Of a DNA stretch of 64,000 nucleotides, positions 8,171 through 16,078 are shown in pieces (within the stretch, counting starts at the first letter, position 1; every line of letters begins with the position of its first letter). This DNA comes from CAVXNP01 sp963763305 (GTDB lineage: Bacteria > Pseudomonadota > Gammaproteobacteria > Xanthomonadales > Rhodanobacteraceae). The DNA lies in the NCBI GenBank assembly GCA_963763305.1, contig CAVXNP010000002.1:124001-188000 (forward strand), written 5' to 3'. The notes beneath the pieces are model-generated. The model was not told where the DNA came from, did no database searches, and saw nothing but the letters and a program-made list of their open reading frames with translations. The position numbers and the translations under genes are program-made.

Positions 8171-9193
8171 ATGATCCGCAGCACGCTCGTCACAACGTTC
8201 GCGCTGCTCTGCCTGTCCGCGAGTGTCCGTGTACTCGCGGAACATGCGCCGAAGAAGCCGATCATCACGGACCCGATCTACACCAAGGCCGTGCGGCTGG
8301 TCGACGTCGGCGGCGGGCGGCGCATCAATCTCGACTGTCGTGGAACGGGTTCGCCAGCCGTGATTTTCGATTCGGGTCTCAGTGACTCGACCGTTGCATG
8401 GGCACTTGTGCAGCCGACCATCAGCCAGACGAACGCGACCTGCTCGTATGATCGCGCCGGCCTTGGATTCAGCGATGCCGCGACGCGCCCGAGCACGGCC
8501 AGCAATGATGTCGATGACATCCATCGGGCTCTGCAGGTCGCGGGGGTGAAGCCTCCGTACGTTCTGGTGGGCCATTCCGCCGGCGGCATGGCAATGCGCG
8601 TCTTCGCCGATCGCTATCCTGGCGAGGTCGTGGGCATGGTCCTCGTCGACCCTTCCCACGAAGACCAGACGCGCCGAATAAGGGCGCTCACGGTGGCCGA
8701 GGGGCGGGCGGGGAAGGACGACAACGCGATGGATCGTACCTGCCTGAATGCAGCGAAGGGCGGTGAGATTCCGAAAGGCTCGCCCGTGTACGCCCGCTGT
8801 GTCGGTGGTCCCGATGCGCGCCTGAGCCAGGCAATCAACGACGCAGAACTGGCCTGCATGGCACAGCTCAAGTACCAGGCGGCTGTTGCTTCGGAGTGGC
8901 TGAACTTCGGTGGCGCGAGTGCCGACCAGACCCGCGCCACCCGGCGGGACTTCGGCGACATGCCGATCATCGTACTCAGTGCCCCTTATCCGCGCTGGAC
9001 GGCGCTTACCCAGGAGCAGATGGATAAGCGGAACGCCTTGAAGATACAGATGCACAACGAAATCGCGGCGATGTCGACCCGTGGCGTCAACGAACTCGTC
9101 CCACGGACCGGTCATCTCATCAACTACGACCGTCCCGAAATCGTCATTGACGCAATCCACCAGGCTCTGGCGATCGCGGCGGAACACGAATAA
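8171..9193 (+). CDS. secreted alpha/beta hydrolase
   Basis: 340 residues. A signal peptide is followed by an alpha/beta-hydrolase fold: the nucleophile elbow VGHSAGGMA (Ser), an acid candidate in VLVDPSHE and the catalytic His in RTGHLINYD. The early CRGTGSPAVIFDSG segment forms the oxyanion region. Substrate is unknown. I chose ATG 8171 because GGAAGGA lies just upstream and the signal peptide starts there; the longer GTG start adds a non-signal leader. The TAA stop (9191-9193) overlaps repeat R10 by two bases. It is the only gene between R9 and R10. Confidence 0.85.
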   Translation: MIRSTLVTTFALLCLSASVRVLAEHAPKKPIITDPIYTKAVRLVDVGGGRRINLDCRGTGSPAVIFDSGLSDSTVAWALVQPTISQTNATCSYDRAGLGFSDAATRPSTASNDVDDIHRALQVAGVKPPYVLVGHSAGGMAMRVFADRYPGEVVGMVLVDPSHEDQTRRIRALTVAEGRAGKDDNAMDRTCLNAAKGGEIPKGSPVYARCVGGPDARLSQAINDAELACMAQLKYQAAVASEWLNFGGASADQTRATRRDFGDMPIIVLSAPYPRWTALTQEQMDKRNALKIQMHNEIAAMSTRGVNELVPRTGHLINYDRPEIVIDAIHQALAIAAEHE

Positions 9194-9273
9194 AGGGGTC
9201 GTGGCTGATTAAATTCGCTCGCCGCCTGGCAGAGCGGGCTGGCTGCCTGGCTCAGGTAGCCACGTCCCCTTTT
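9192..9273. repeat. G4-box repeat R10 (two-arm)
   Basis: Left arm AAAGGGGTCGTGGCTGATTA (9192-9211) and right arm TAGCCACGTCCCCTTTT (9257-9273) are inverted copies with a 45-base loop. The left arm overlaps the stop codon of the upstream gene. Confidence 0.85.
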
Positions 9274-9310
9274 CTTATTTTTTCTTACGCCCCCTTTTCC
9301 TGTGATGCGA

Positions 9311-10492
9311 CTACAGCGTCTGCGCGTCGGCTTCGGGAAACCGGGCGACGACATCTCTCACGCTGCCCGATGAGTGCCCTTGCCAGGTCTGCGAGAAGAA
9401 GCTGTCCAGCAATTGCACAGTCAAGCCCAGACCGCGCGCGCCGTCGATGGTGCCGTAGCGGTTCTCGCGCAGCTTCTCCGGCATGGCGGAGGCCGGCAGC
9501 AGGGCGGAGTCCTGGAAATTGGCGTGGAACATGCCGCCGACGCGGACCCTGATCGCGCGCGGACTGCGACTGGCAAGCTGTCGCCAGATCCGGGCACGGC
9601 GCACTTCGTTGTGCTCGGTGTCCCAATCGCTCTTGGGCTGCGAAGGCCGGTCGGGCGGCTGGGTCGTCACGTACAGCAGCGGCACTTGGGGCAGCTCGAT
9701 CGCCGATGCGCCGCCGTAGTCGCCGTCCAGATTGGCGGCGGCTTTCACCTGCGGCAGGCGGGCCGCCGCGAGAACCGCGGAAGCACCGCCGACGGAGTGC
9801 CCGAACACGCCGATGCGGGTCAGGTCGAGATGGCCGCCGTACGCCCGGTCCTTGGCCGCGTCCAGCACGGGCAGCTGCTTGATCGCCGAAGCGATGTCCT
9901 GCGCCATGGTGTCGTAGCCGTCGTCGTCCAGCGCTCGATTGGGCGCCATGCGATTTCCTTCCAATGGAACCACTTCGGCAATGCCCGGGGAGGCGACCGC
10001 AAGCACGGCATAGCCACGCGACACCAACCCCTCGATCAGCGCGCTGTAGTTGGTTGGTAGTTGGTGATAGCCGTGGGCGAAAACGAGTATCGGAAAGCGA
10101 CCGGTCGCCGCAGGGGCGTTGCTGGCGTGCCACGTAGCGGCCAGCATCACACCGGCCGCGGCGACGCCGAGTCGGCGCACCAGGCTGGGGCGATAGGCGT
10201 CAGCCCATGCGCCGTCCAGCGCCACATTCCCCACGGCTGGCGCCTGGCTCGTCGGGTAATAAAGCCAGCCTCTCAACTCGCGCTTGCCCGATGAGGTGTC
10301 TTCATCGCTCCGGGTGCTGTCCGTCCATGCCAGTGCACTGCGACCGATGCCGTGGCCGGTGGGAACCGGCGTCACCAGCGCCTCCACATGGCGTGGAGGT
10401 TCGTTGGCTGGCGCACATGCGGCAAGCATGGCAACGATCAACGAGACAACGATGGGCCGAGGGGCCCGTCTGCACAGGGATGGCGTGGTCAT
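9311..10492 (-). CDS. lipoprotein alpha/beta hydrolase (PAF-acetylhydrolase/dienelactone hydrolase-like)
   Basis: About 393 residues. MTTPSLCRRAPRPIVVSLIV followed by AMLAAC gives a lipoprotein signal with lipobox. The core has the oxyanion region FPILVFAHGYHQLP, the nucleophile elbow FGHSVGGASAVL and a His near the C-terminal GGMFHANFQD. This arrangement fits platelet-activating-factor acetylhydrolase-like and related esterases. Substrate is unknown. The start at 10492 was chosen because the signal peptide begins there; 37 extra codons upstream are open but not protein-like. It lies alone between R10 and R11, on the minus strand, so cargo genes are not all in one orientation. Confidence 0.82.
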   Translation of the reverse strand: MTTPSLCRRAPRPIVVSLIVAMLAACAPANEPPRHVEALVTPVPTGHGIGRSALAWTDSTRSDEDTSSGKRELRGWLYYPTSQAPAVGNVALDGAWADAYRPSLVRRLGVAAAGVMLAATWHASNAPAATGRFPILVFAHGYHQLPTNYSALIEGLVSRGYAVLAVASPGIAEVVPLEGNRMAPNRALDDDGYDTMAQDIASAIKQLPVLDAAKDRAYGGHLDLTRIGVFGHSVGGASAVLAAARLPQVKAAANLDGDYGGASAIELPQVPLLYVTTQPPDRPSQPKSDWDTEHNEVRRARIWRQLASRSPRAIRVRVGGMFHANFQDSALLPASAMPEKLRENRYGTIDGARGLGLTVQLLDSFFSQTWQGHSSGSVRDVVARFPEADAQTL

Positions 10493-10663
10493 GAGATCGC
10501 CGCTCACGGGAGGGGCCTCCATGCTGGAGTGGCGCGTGGTACCCCGCATGTGCCGTTGGTTCGATGGCGATCCGCGCCCGACGCGCTTCCCGCGCGCCCC
10601 CATTCCACGGGCCAGCCGAAACCTGGCGGGGCTAACAGCAAGGCATCTGCGTCGCTACCGAAG
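10493..10663. other. intergenic, nothing recognised
   Basis: The region upstream of the lipoprotein hydrolase and left of repeat R11. It should hold that gene's promoter, but I cannot point to convincing -35/-10 boxes. Confidence 0.5.
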
Positions 10664-10760
10664 AAAAGGGGGCAGAGTGGTCAGAGTGCACTTTACCTGT
10701 GGTTCCCGTTCTGAAAAGTCGACTCTGACCCCCGTTTTTGGACCCCCGTTTTTGACCCCT
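10664..10760. repeat. G4-box repeat R11 (compound)
   Basis: AAAAGGGGGCAGAGTGGTCA opens the element. AAAAGTCGACTCTGACCCCC (from 10714) is an inverted arm, and a second GACCCCCGTTTTT copy follows at 10741. Confidence 0.7.
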
Positions 10761-10870
10761 GCTGCACGCCCGAGCCGTGATCGAGACTTGGGCGATGGGA
10801 ATACAACGAAGAGAGACCGAAGGAAGCCCTGAGCGGCATGACGCCAGCGGCTATGCACAGCACAGAACGG

Positions 10871-10915
10871 AATAACGGGGTCAGAGCCCCTTCCTTTAAG
10901 CTGACGGAGATCTAG
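10871..10915. repeat. 45 bp exact direct repeat, copy 2 (R12)
   Basis: Identical over 45 bases to 5314-5358. Here it ends directly against the ATG at 10916 and supplies that gene's likely ribosome-binding site (GACGGAGATCTAG). Confidence 0.9.
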
Positions 10916-11350
10916 ATGGGTAGCTGGGCTAGGAGGTTCGTCGCGTTCGTAGGGCGTGCGCCCGCTGCCCGACCTGCAGCGGTGGATGCAGATACCATCT
11001 GGACGGCGGATGGACGCTACGCGTTGCCGCCAGGCGAAGTATTTGACTTCGAGTTCCGTGGAGTGGGGCTTACCGAAGCGCAGGCACAGGCCTGCGCGGC
11101 AGAGGTACGGGGCACAGGGTTGACCGTAACGCTCGACCAGCGCCCGAATGGCAAGTGGACGGTCGTCGGTTGTATTCAAGCCAAAGCGGATGCGGTTGGG
11201 TATTCTGGTGTAGTGGCGGACCTTGTCAGGGCCATGCGTGTAGTCGGCTGCCATGATCCGTTAGTGCTCACATCAGCCGGGAAGCCCGGTGCTGGCACGG
11301 ACGTACTACTCGCGAATCGCTCCCTCCAAAACGGGGACGGAGGACGTTAA
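10916..11350 (+). CDS. hypothetical protein, possibly RraB-like
   Basis: 144 residues, soluble. The middle (EVFDFEFRGVGLTEAQAQA, a helix, then LTVTLDQRPNGKWTVVGCIQ) has the alternating strand-helix pattern of RraB/DUF695-type ribonuclease regulators, but the match is weak and I do not assign function. The first codon abuts the 45 bp repeat R12, whose GGAG serves as ribosome site. The last codons (LQNGDGGR and TAA) are read from repeat R13. Both gene ends therefore border or enter repeat DNA, so the natural C-terminus may have been replaced. Confidence 0.6.
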   Translation: MGSWARRFVAFVGRAPAARPAAVDADTIWTADGRYALPPGEVFDFEFRGVGLTEAQAQACAAEVRGTGLTVTLDQRPNGKWTVVGCIQAKADAVGYSGVVADLVRAMRVVGCHDPLVLTSAGKPGAGTDVLLANRSLQNGDGGR

Positions 11351-11407
11351 TTGGCAACTAAAGGGGACGTGGCTAATTAAGTCGTGGTAATGGGCCACGC
11401 CCCCTTT
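11328..11407. repeat. G4-box repeat R13 (double)
   Basis: First half-copy AAAACGGGGACGGAGGACGT (11328 on). The second copy is two-armed: AAAGGGGACGTGGCTAATTA (11360-11379) and GGGCCACGCCCCCTTT (11392-11407). The first half carries the stop codon of the upstream gene. Confidence 0.85.
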
Positions 11408-11470
11408 GCGCCCCTTTTTTCGCCCGGTGGACTAGCGGTTTCGCTTCGACAAGCGCGCAGGAATGGATGC

Positions 11471-12175
11471 ATGAACACAAGCAAGGAACCGAAGCGGAAA
11501 TCGCTTCTGCTGATGGATTTTGCCTGCTCAGGGGCGTTGCTCGCCCTGAGCCTCGCGTTTTGCAGCATTGCGATGATGACGGTGAATGCGGTGCTTCACG
11601 ATGGCCCCCTGCGGTTTTCCGTGGTTTACCGGGGCCTTCTGGGCACGTTCGTTTTCGGCGGCCTGTTTCTCGGGGTCATTCCAGCACTGTTTGCGCACGG
11701 GGCGAAAGAGCCTGCGCTACCCATCCTTGACGGCATGATCTGCTTTCTGCTTATCGGTCCGCCACTGGGTTGGCTGGCGCTGGACCTCCTTGTCTCGATC
11801 AGGCAGGGCGCGGCCGCTGGACTGAACGGCAATGTGCTCGCTTTTGGTAGCCTGTTTTCGTACCTCTTGGGAGGGGTGCCAGCGGCCGCATGCGGCGTGG
11901 TATCGGGCGCTGTGCGGTCACGGATCCGGCCCGCTTCTCACGCTGTTGTCGTCGGCCTCTGCGGTGCTCTCTGCGCGTGGGCTTTTCTGGAATGGTGCAC
12001 CAGGTCAAAGACCGGGGCTGGCGCACAAGACACGCTCCTGGCTGCCTATACCGGCTTTGCTTCCGGGAGCATGTGCAGTTGGTTGCAACGCCACGGAGCG
12101 ATCGGGCGGCGACTGTCAGACCGCGTGCGGAGCTACCTGGGGCCCAAAGGCACCTCGCTGATCGGGCCTCGTTGA
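11471..12175 (+). CDS. integral membrane protein of unknown function
   Basis: 234 residues from ATG 11471. Five or six hydrophobic spans are visible (for example SGALLALSLAFCSIAMM, LLGTFVFGGLFLGVIPALF, AVVVGLCGALCAWAFLEW), with a basic tail RRLSDRVRSYLG. I do not recognise the family. It is the single gene between R13 and R14. GC content is somewhat below the core genes. Confidence 0.65.
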   Translation: MNTSKEPKRKSLLLMDFACSGALLALSLAFCSIAMMTVNAVLHDGPLRFSVVYRGLLGTFVFGGLFLGVIPALFAHGAKEPALPILDGMICFLLIGPPLGWLALDLLVSIRQGAAAGLNGNVLAFGSLFSYLLGGVPAAACGVVSGAVRSRIRPASHAVVVGLCGALCAWAFLEWCTRSKTGAGAQDTLLAAYTGFASGSMCSWLQRHGAIGRRLSDRVRSYLGPKGTSLIGPR

Positions 12176-12246
12176 TGGGCAACGTTCCAGGTTCATTTAA
12201 TCTGCAAACAGTGGTCAAGCTGCACTTTTGTGAAGTGCGAATCAGC

Positions 12247-12309
12247 AAAAATCGGGGTCAGATTTACTCGCCTAGCCTGCGGAAGTGGGCCCGATCAAAT
12301 CTGACCTCG
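12247..12309. repeat. G4-box repeat R14 (two-arm)
   Basis: Left arm AAAAATCGGGGTCAGATTTA and right arm CAAATCTGACCTCG are imperfect inverted copies with the word TCAGATTTA. The loop has AGCCTGCGGAAGTGGGC. Confidence 0.75.
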
Positions 12310-12344
12310 TCAGGTTTACTTGGCCACATCCTGTTTTGCGGCGT

Positions 12345-12485
12345 TGAATCGCCCCGGGTTTCGTGGAGGCTGTTTGGTTTAAGTCAGGCCTCCACGGTGG
12401 CGGTCTGACTTGCGAGTTGCCGGTAGTAGTTTGCCTCGGCCTCTGCCGGCGAGATATAGCCGATCGGCTCGAGCAGGCGGTGAAG
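12345..12485 (-). mobile_element. IS3-family remnant: OrfB tail and one terminal repeat
   Basis: On the minus strand, HRLLEPIGYISPAEAEANYY then RQLASQTATVEA and TGA (12384-12386) is the C-terminus of an IS3-family OrfB integrase. TGAATCGCCCCGGGTTTCGT (12345 on) is a typical IS3 terminal inverted repeat next to it. Only about 32 codons survive, and the coding match ends at 12485, the base before repeat R15. The other end of the IS is absent. Confidence 0.78.
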
Positions 12486-12537
12486 AAAAGGGGTCAGGTT
12501 CATTTTCTTGTGTTGCTAAATGAACCTCGCCCCTTTT
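12486..12537. repeat. G4-box repeat R15 (two-arm)
   Basis: Left arm AAAAGGGGTCAGGTTCATTT (12486-12505) and right arm AAATGAACCTCGCCCCTTTT (12518-12537) are inverted copies with one mismatch and a 12-base loop. Confidence 0.92.
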
Positions 12538-12576
12538 GTTCCTTTTGTTTCTAAACCAGATGGTCAGGCATCTGGG

Positions 12577-13290
12577 TTACCTACGTTGCCCTTTCGTTGA
12601 CCTCGTAAATCGCTGATACAGCGGCAGCGCGATCCCGAGCACGGCGTACGGCCACCCGGCGATCGGCATGGCATCCGGAAACGCAGCGGCGATCACAGTC
12701 GACAGCAGGCCGGCAACAAACAGGATGCTCCATGTGCCGATCTCCACGCGCGTCTCGATGCGCTCCACCGGATCGAGCCCAAGGACGTCGCGTTGCCGCC
12801 ATGCGTGCAGGTTGAGCAGTGTGATCGCCAGCGACATCGTCATGAAACCGGCGCCGTAGACCACGAACATCTGGTTGGCATCGCGCATGCCGCTGATACC
12901 CAGCGTGGCGATGTCCGGCCCGATCGACAGGCCCATCAGGTGGGCGCTGCCGCTGGCCAGGGCATTCATCATGAAGCGCAGCGGGTAGACGAAGACCAGC
13001 ACGGTGAACACCAGCAGGCAGCTGAGGATGATGGTTGCGGTGTCATCCAGGCCGTAGCGCCGGCTCCAGCGGTGGTGCGCGTTCCAGAACACCATCAGCA
13101 GTGTGGCGCTGAGGACGAAGCTCGGGACGTACCCGAGTGCATCGGTCAGCGCATGCATGGTCGTGGGCGGATCGAGCGAGATCACCAGCAACGTCAATGC
13201 GAACGCGAAGGCGGCGTCCGTGAAGGTCTCGATGCGCGCCACGTTCAGCCCGCGCAGCCTGAATCCCGCCGAGTCACGTTGGATCGTCAC
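12577..13290 (-). CDS. TMEM175-family (DUF1211) membrane protein 1
   Basis: 237 residues. The N-terminal span carries RIETFTDAAFAFALTLLVIS, matching the RxxxF(S/T)D motif of TMEM175 proteins, which form potassium-selective channels in bacteria and lysosomes. About six hydrophobic segments follow in total, and the second span has FVLSATLLMVFWNAHHRW, where the WNxHH motif is also typical. A second, divergent family member is at 53127-53711. It lies between R15 and R16, with its stop 40 bases from R15. The channel role is known for the family; it is inferred here. Confidence 0.85.
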   Translation of the reverse strand: MTIQRDSAGFRLRGLNVARIETFTDAAFAFALTLLVISLDPPTTMHALTDALGYVPSFVLSATLLMVFWNAHHRWSRRYGLDDTATIILSCLLVFTVLVFVYPLRFMMNALASGSAHLMGLSIGPDIATLGISGMRDANQMFVVYGAGFMTMSLAITLLNLHAWRQRDVLGLDPVERIETRVEIGTWSILFVAGLLSTVIAAAFPDAMPIAGWPYAVLGIALPLYQRFTRSTKGQRR

Positions 13291-13530
13291 CGTCTGCGCC
13301 GTTGCGTGGGAAGTGTTGCCAGGAACATGTCGCTTCCGTGCCGGTAATGGTGCCGATCCAACCTAAACGACCCCCGGAACCCTGTCAATTCGGAGCAGGA
13401 CATGGCAGGGACTTGTGCGGGAAAGAGGTCAGCTGGACGCAGCAAAGCGCGGTCGCTAAAGCGCGGTCGCTGTCGGGGAGGGCATCCCGGGGTCCCGCCC
13501 GCACGTCGCTTGCGCTATCCAATTCGTGAG

Positions 13531-13575
13531 AAAAGGGGTCAGGTTCATTTCTTGCGCTGATAAATGAACCTGACC
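13531..13575. repeat. G4-box repeat R16 (two-arm)
   Basis: Left arm AAAAGGGGTCAGGTTCATTT (identical to the R15 arm) and right arm AAATGAACCTGACC. Confidence 0.92.
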
Positions 13576-13935
13576 AGCTTGTTTCTTGTTCTTCGGCGTG
13601 ACGGGCTGAACCACCTGGTCGGTAAGCGGGCCGCGACTCACCGTAGTGAAGAGGGGGCGTGGAGATTTGCCGCGGCTCCTTTTTTGGTTCACTGCCTCAC
13701 GGGTCAAACCGATACCTTCGGCGTGGTCGCCGACTCTGCACCCAGTTCCCGCGGCGCACGCGACCGCGATCGTAACCGTTCCAGCGGGCAGGACCCGAAG
13801 CAGGGCAGGCGGTGGTTACCAAAGCCCGGACTTAAAGTGTCCCTGGATCGGAGTAAGTCCCCTTGCTTGACCTCGTTTCCCGGTGTGCCTAGTGTCAAGA
13901 AACGTGACGTTTTGAGCACGACGTGGGGGAAGACG
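13576..13935. other. leader region, no gene supported
   Basis: 360 bases between R16 and the serine hydrolase. The hydrolase frame stays open upstream, but the translation is not protein-like and has no family match. The region probably holds the promoter. Confidence 0.5.
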
Positions 13936-15375
13936 ATGACGCGCCGCTGGCTATGGATGCTTGCACTTGTCCTGAGTACGGCCTTGCGTGCAAGTGCCCC
14001 TGAGGGATCGATAAAGGAGTTCCTCGATAGCGAGATGCCCGCTTCGGGCATGCCAGGCGTCGCCTATGCCGTCGTGGCCGATGGCGAGATCACCTCCATG
14101 GGCGCGCGCGGTGTGGCCAGGATCGGGGGCGACAGGAAAGTCACTCCCGACACGGCTTTTCTGACCGGTTCGATCTCCAAGAGTTTTACAGCGCTGGCCG
14201 TGATGCAGCTGGTCGAGGCGGGCAGGATCGACCTGGATGCCGCGGTTTCGCGCTACCTCGACGGTTTCTCGGGCCGCCCCGCCGGCGCCATCACGATCCG
14301 GCAGCTGCTAAGTCACACGAGCGGGTTTTCTACATGGCAGGGAAACACCCCGCCTGCGCCAAGCAGCCACGGCAAGGACACGCTTGCGGACCGGGTTGAA
14401 CAACTGCAAGCGGTGATGCCCGCCTACACGCCCGGGGCAAGGTGGGAATACTCCAACACCAACTACCAGATGCTTGGTCGACTGATCGAAGTCGTCAGCG
14501 GGCAGCCCTATCAGGACTACGTGGCCACCCACATACTGCAGCCCGTCGGCATGGATCACAGCTTCGTCGCCGATGGCAAGATCCATCAAGCCATGGCGAC
14601 CGGTCACCGGCCATGGTTCGGCACCGAACAACCCCTGCCCGCGAACAGGACCGAGCGCGCCACGGCCCCGCAAGGTGGCATCGTTGCGAGTGCCGGCGAT
14701 ATGGCGCGCTATCTGCGAATGATGATGAACCGCAAGGACGACGTGCTGAGCGCCGCCGGCAAGGCGCTGATGATGCGCCCGGCGAGCAAGGCATCGCCGT
14801 TTTACGGTTTGGGCTGGTTCGTGGATGCCGGGAGAGGGACGGTCTGGCACGGCGGCACCAGCCCCGGGTTCGAAACGCTCGCGACGATGATCCCGGCCGA
14901 GAAAAAGGCGGTGGTCGTGCTGGTCAACGCCGGTAGTGGCCTGGGCTTTGCGGAAACGGCTCCACTTCGCGATGGCATCACCGCCAGAGCGTTGGGCCTG
15001 GCGAACGATAGCGAGGGATCCCGATGGCCACTGAAGGCGCTGTTCGCCGGTTTGGTGCTTCTGCCGATCTTCTACGTGCTCAGCATGGTTTGGGCGTGGC
15101 GTTGCCGTGACCGACTGCGGGCCAAATCCCGGTCGGGTCCGTTCGGTACGTTCAGCCTGTGGTTTCCGTTGCTCACCACGCTTGCCGCCGCGTGGGGCTG
15201 CCTCAGTCTTGTGCCGTCGCTGAATGGGGCGCCGCTCGGAACGGTCAGCCTGTATCAGCCCGATCTCGGTTGGACGCTGATCGCCAACGCGGTGACCGGG
15301 CCGCTGTGGGCCGTGTTCAGGCTGGGATTGGCTTACAGCGGCAAGTCCGGCGCGGCTGAAGTGACGGAGCAATAG
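13936..15375 (+). CDS. beta-lactamase-fold serine hydrolase with membrane tail
   Basis: 479 residues. A signal peptide (MTRRWLWMLALVLSTALRAS) precedes a penicillin-binding-protein-like domain with SISKSFT (SxxK nucleophile), YSNTNYQ (YxN) and WHGGTSPGF (the third box, HGG for KTG). This is the class C/EstB-like serine hydrolase layout, where substrates are often esters or peptidoglycan fragments. The last 120 residues add three hydrophobic spans (LFAGLVLLPIFYVLSMVW and two more), so the catalytic domain is tethered on the outer face of the inner membrane. ATG 13936 was chosen for the signal peptide and the GGGGGAAG upstream. It sits between R16 and R17. Confidence 0.85.
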   Translation: MTRRWLWMLALVLSTALRASAPEGSIKEFLDSEMPASGMPGVAYAVVADGEITSMGARGVARIGGDRKVTPDTAFLTGSISKSFTALAVMQLVEAGRIDLDAAVSRYLDGFSGRPAGAITIRQLLSHTSGFSTWQGNTPPAPSSHGKDTLADRVEQLQAVMPAYTPGARWEYSNTNYQMLGRLIEVVSGQPYQDYVATHILQPVGMDHSFVADGKIHQAMATGHRPWFGTEQPLPANRTERATAPQGGIVASAGDMARYLRMMMNRKDDVLSAAGKALMMRPASKASPFYGLGWFVDAGRGTVWHGGTSPGFETLATMIPAEKKAVVVLVNAGSGLGFAETAPLRDGITARALGLANDSEGSRWPLKALFAGLVLLPIFYVLSMVWAWRCRDRLRAKSRSGPFGTFSLWFPLLTTLAAAWGCLSLVPSLNGAPLGTVSLYQPDLGWTLIANAVTGPLWAVFRLGLAYSGKSGAAEVTEQ

Positions 15376-15409
15376 CAGAACCCGTAAAGCCCGAGCCCGC
15401 GTGCAAGCC

Positions 15410-15429
15410 AAGGGGGCAGGTTCGTTTTC
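15410..15429. repeat. G4-box half-repeat R17
   Basis: AAGGGGGCAGGTTCGTTTTC, a degenerate single arm 35 bases after the serine hydrolase stop. Between R17 and R18 I see no gene. Confidence 0.55.
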
Positions 15430-15585
15430 TTGCGGACGACCAAGCAACCGGCCCGGTTTTCACCCGGGTGCAGTCGATTGCACTGGCGCCTGGCTGACGT
15501 CCTGCAACGTGGTAACCGACCCTAAGCCCGTTCCAAGCTATCGCTGGCAGAGTTGGTCAGAGCCCGTTGTTCGGGGCCGGTGATA

Positions 15586-15633
15586 GCTGGGGTCAGGTTC
15601 ATTCTCGCAGCCCAGTAGATGAACCTAACCCGC
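15586..15633. repeat. G4-box repeat R18 (two-arm), last of the array
   Basis: Left arm GCTGGGGTCAGGTTCATT and right arm ATGAACCTAACCCGC. No further copy was found to the right of this point in the window. Confidence 0.85.
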
Positions 15634-15810
15634 TTTCTCTTTCAGCTCCTTTTTGAGCGCTTTGACACGTTCGTGGTTTCTGAGGCTGTTGCCCAATGCC
15701 AAAAGCGAAAAGGTGAAAGCGATCATGCTGACGGTGTCCACGGAATTCTCCGTGGTTTGGGTCGAGCGGTTCGAGGTTTCGATCGCACTGCTCCGGGACC
15801 GATGATTCAT
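15625..15810 (-). CDS. small membrane-anchored protein
   Basis: About 61 residues from ATG 15810: a polar N-terminus, one hydrophobic stretch (SMIAFTFSLLALGNSL) and a strongly charged helical end (ERVKALKKELKEKAG). This looks like a genuine single-span or amphipathic small protein. The stop codon (15625-15627) lies inside the right arm of R18. The family is unknown. A shorter start at the internal Met before IAFTF is possible. Confidence 0.45.
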   Translation of the reverse strand: MNHRSRSSAIETSNRSTQTTENSVDTVSMIAFTFSLLALGNSLRNHERVKALKKELKEKAG

Positions 15811-16078
15811 GTGCCGCGTTGCATGGCAGCCTGGGCTTCCGGATCCGCGCGCCACGGAAGTCCCTTTCTTCATCGTTTGAAGCCAGGCGCTTGCGCCTTG
15901 ATCGGGCTCTTGATCGCGGCCTCGTGGTTAGCTGGCATGGCGCAGTGCCAGGGGGGCTCTGATCAACCCGGTACAGTCGCCACTGGCCAGCCCCACCTTA
16001 TTGTTTTCAAAGCCACGGTCACGCCGCTGCGGGCCTTCTGGGCATCATGACGCCTGCACTGGGTCGATCCGACCATCC

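Noticed and set aside
13456..13707. Minus-strand frame ending VQPVTPKNKKQAG
   Set aside because: It spans repeat R16, and the protein-like part is too short to assign to any family.
13564..13935. In-frame N-terminal extension of the serine hydrolase
   Set aside because: It begins inside repeat R16 and is not protein-like; the signal peptide starts at 13936.
1925..15633. Classical integron with attC sites
   Set aside because: No GTTRRRY core sites, no intI and genes in both orientations.
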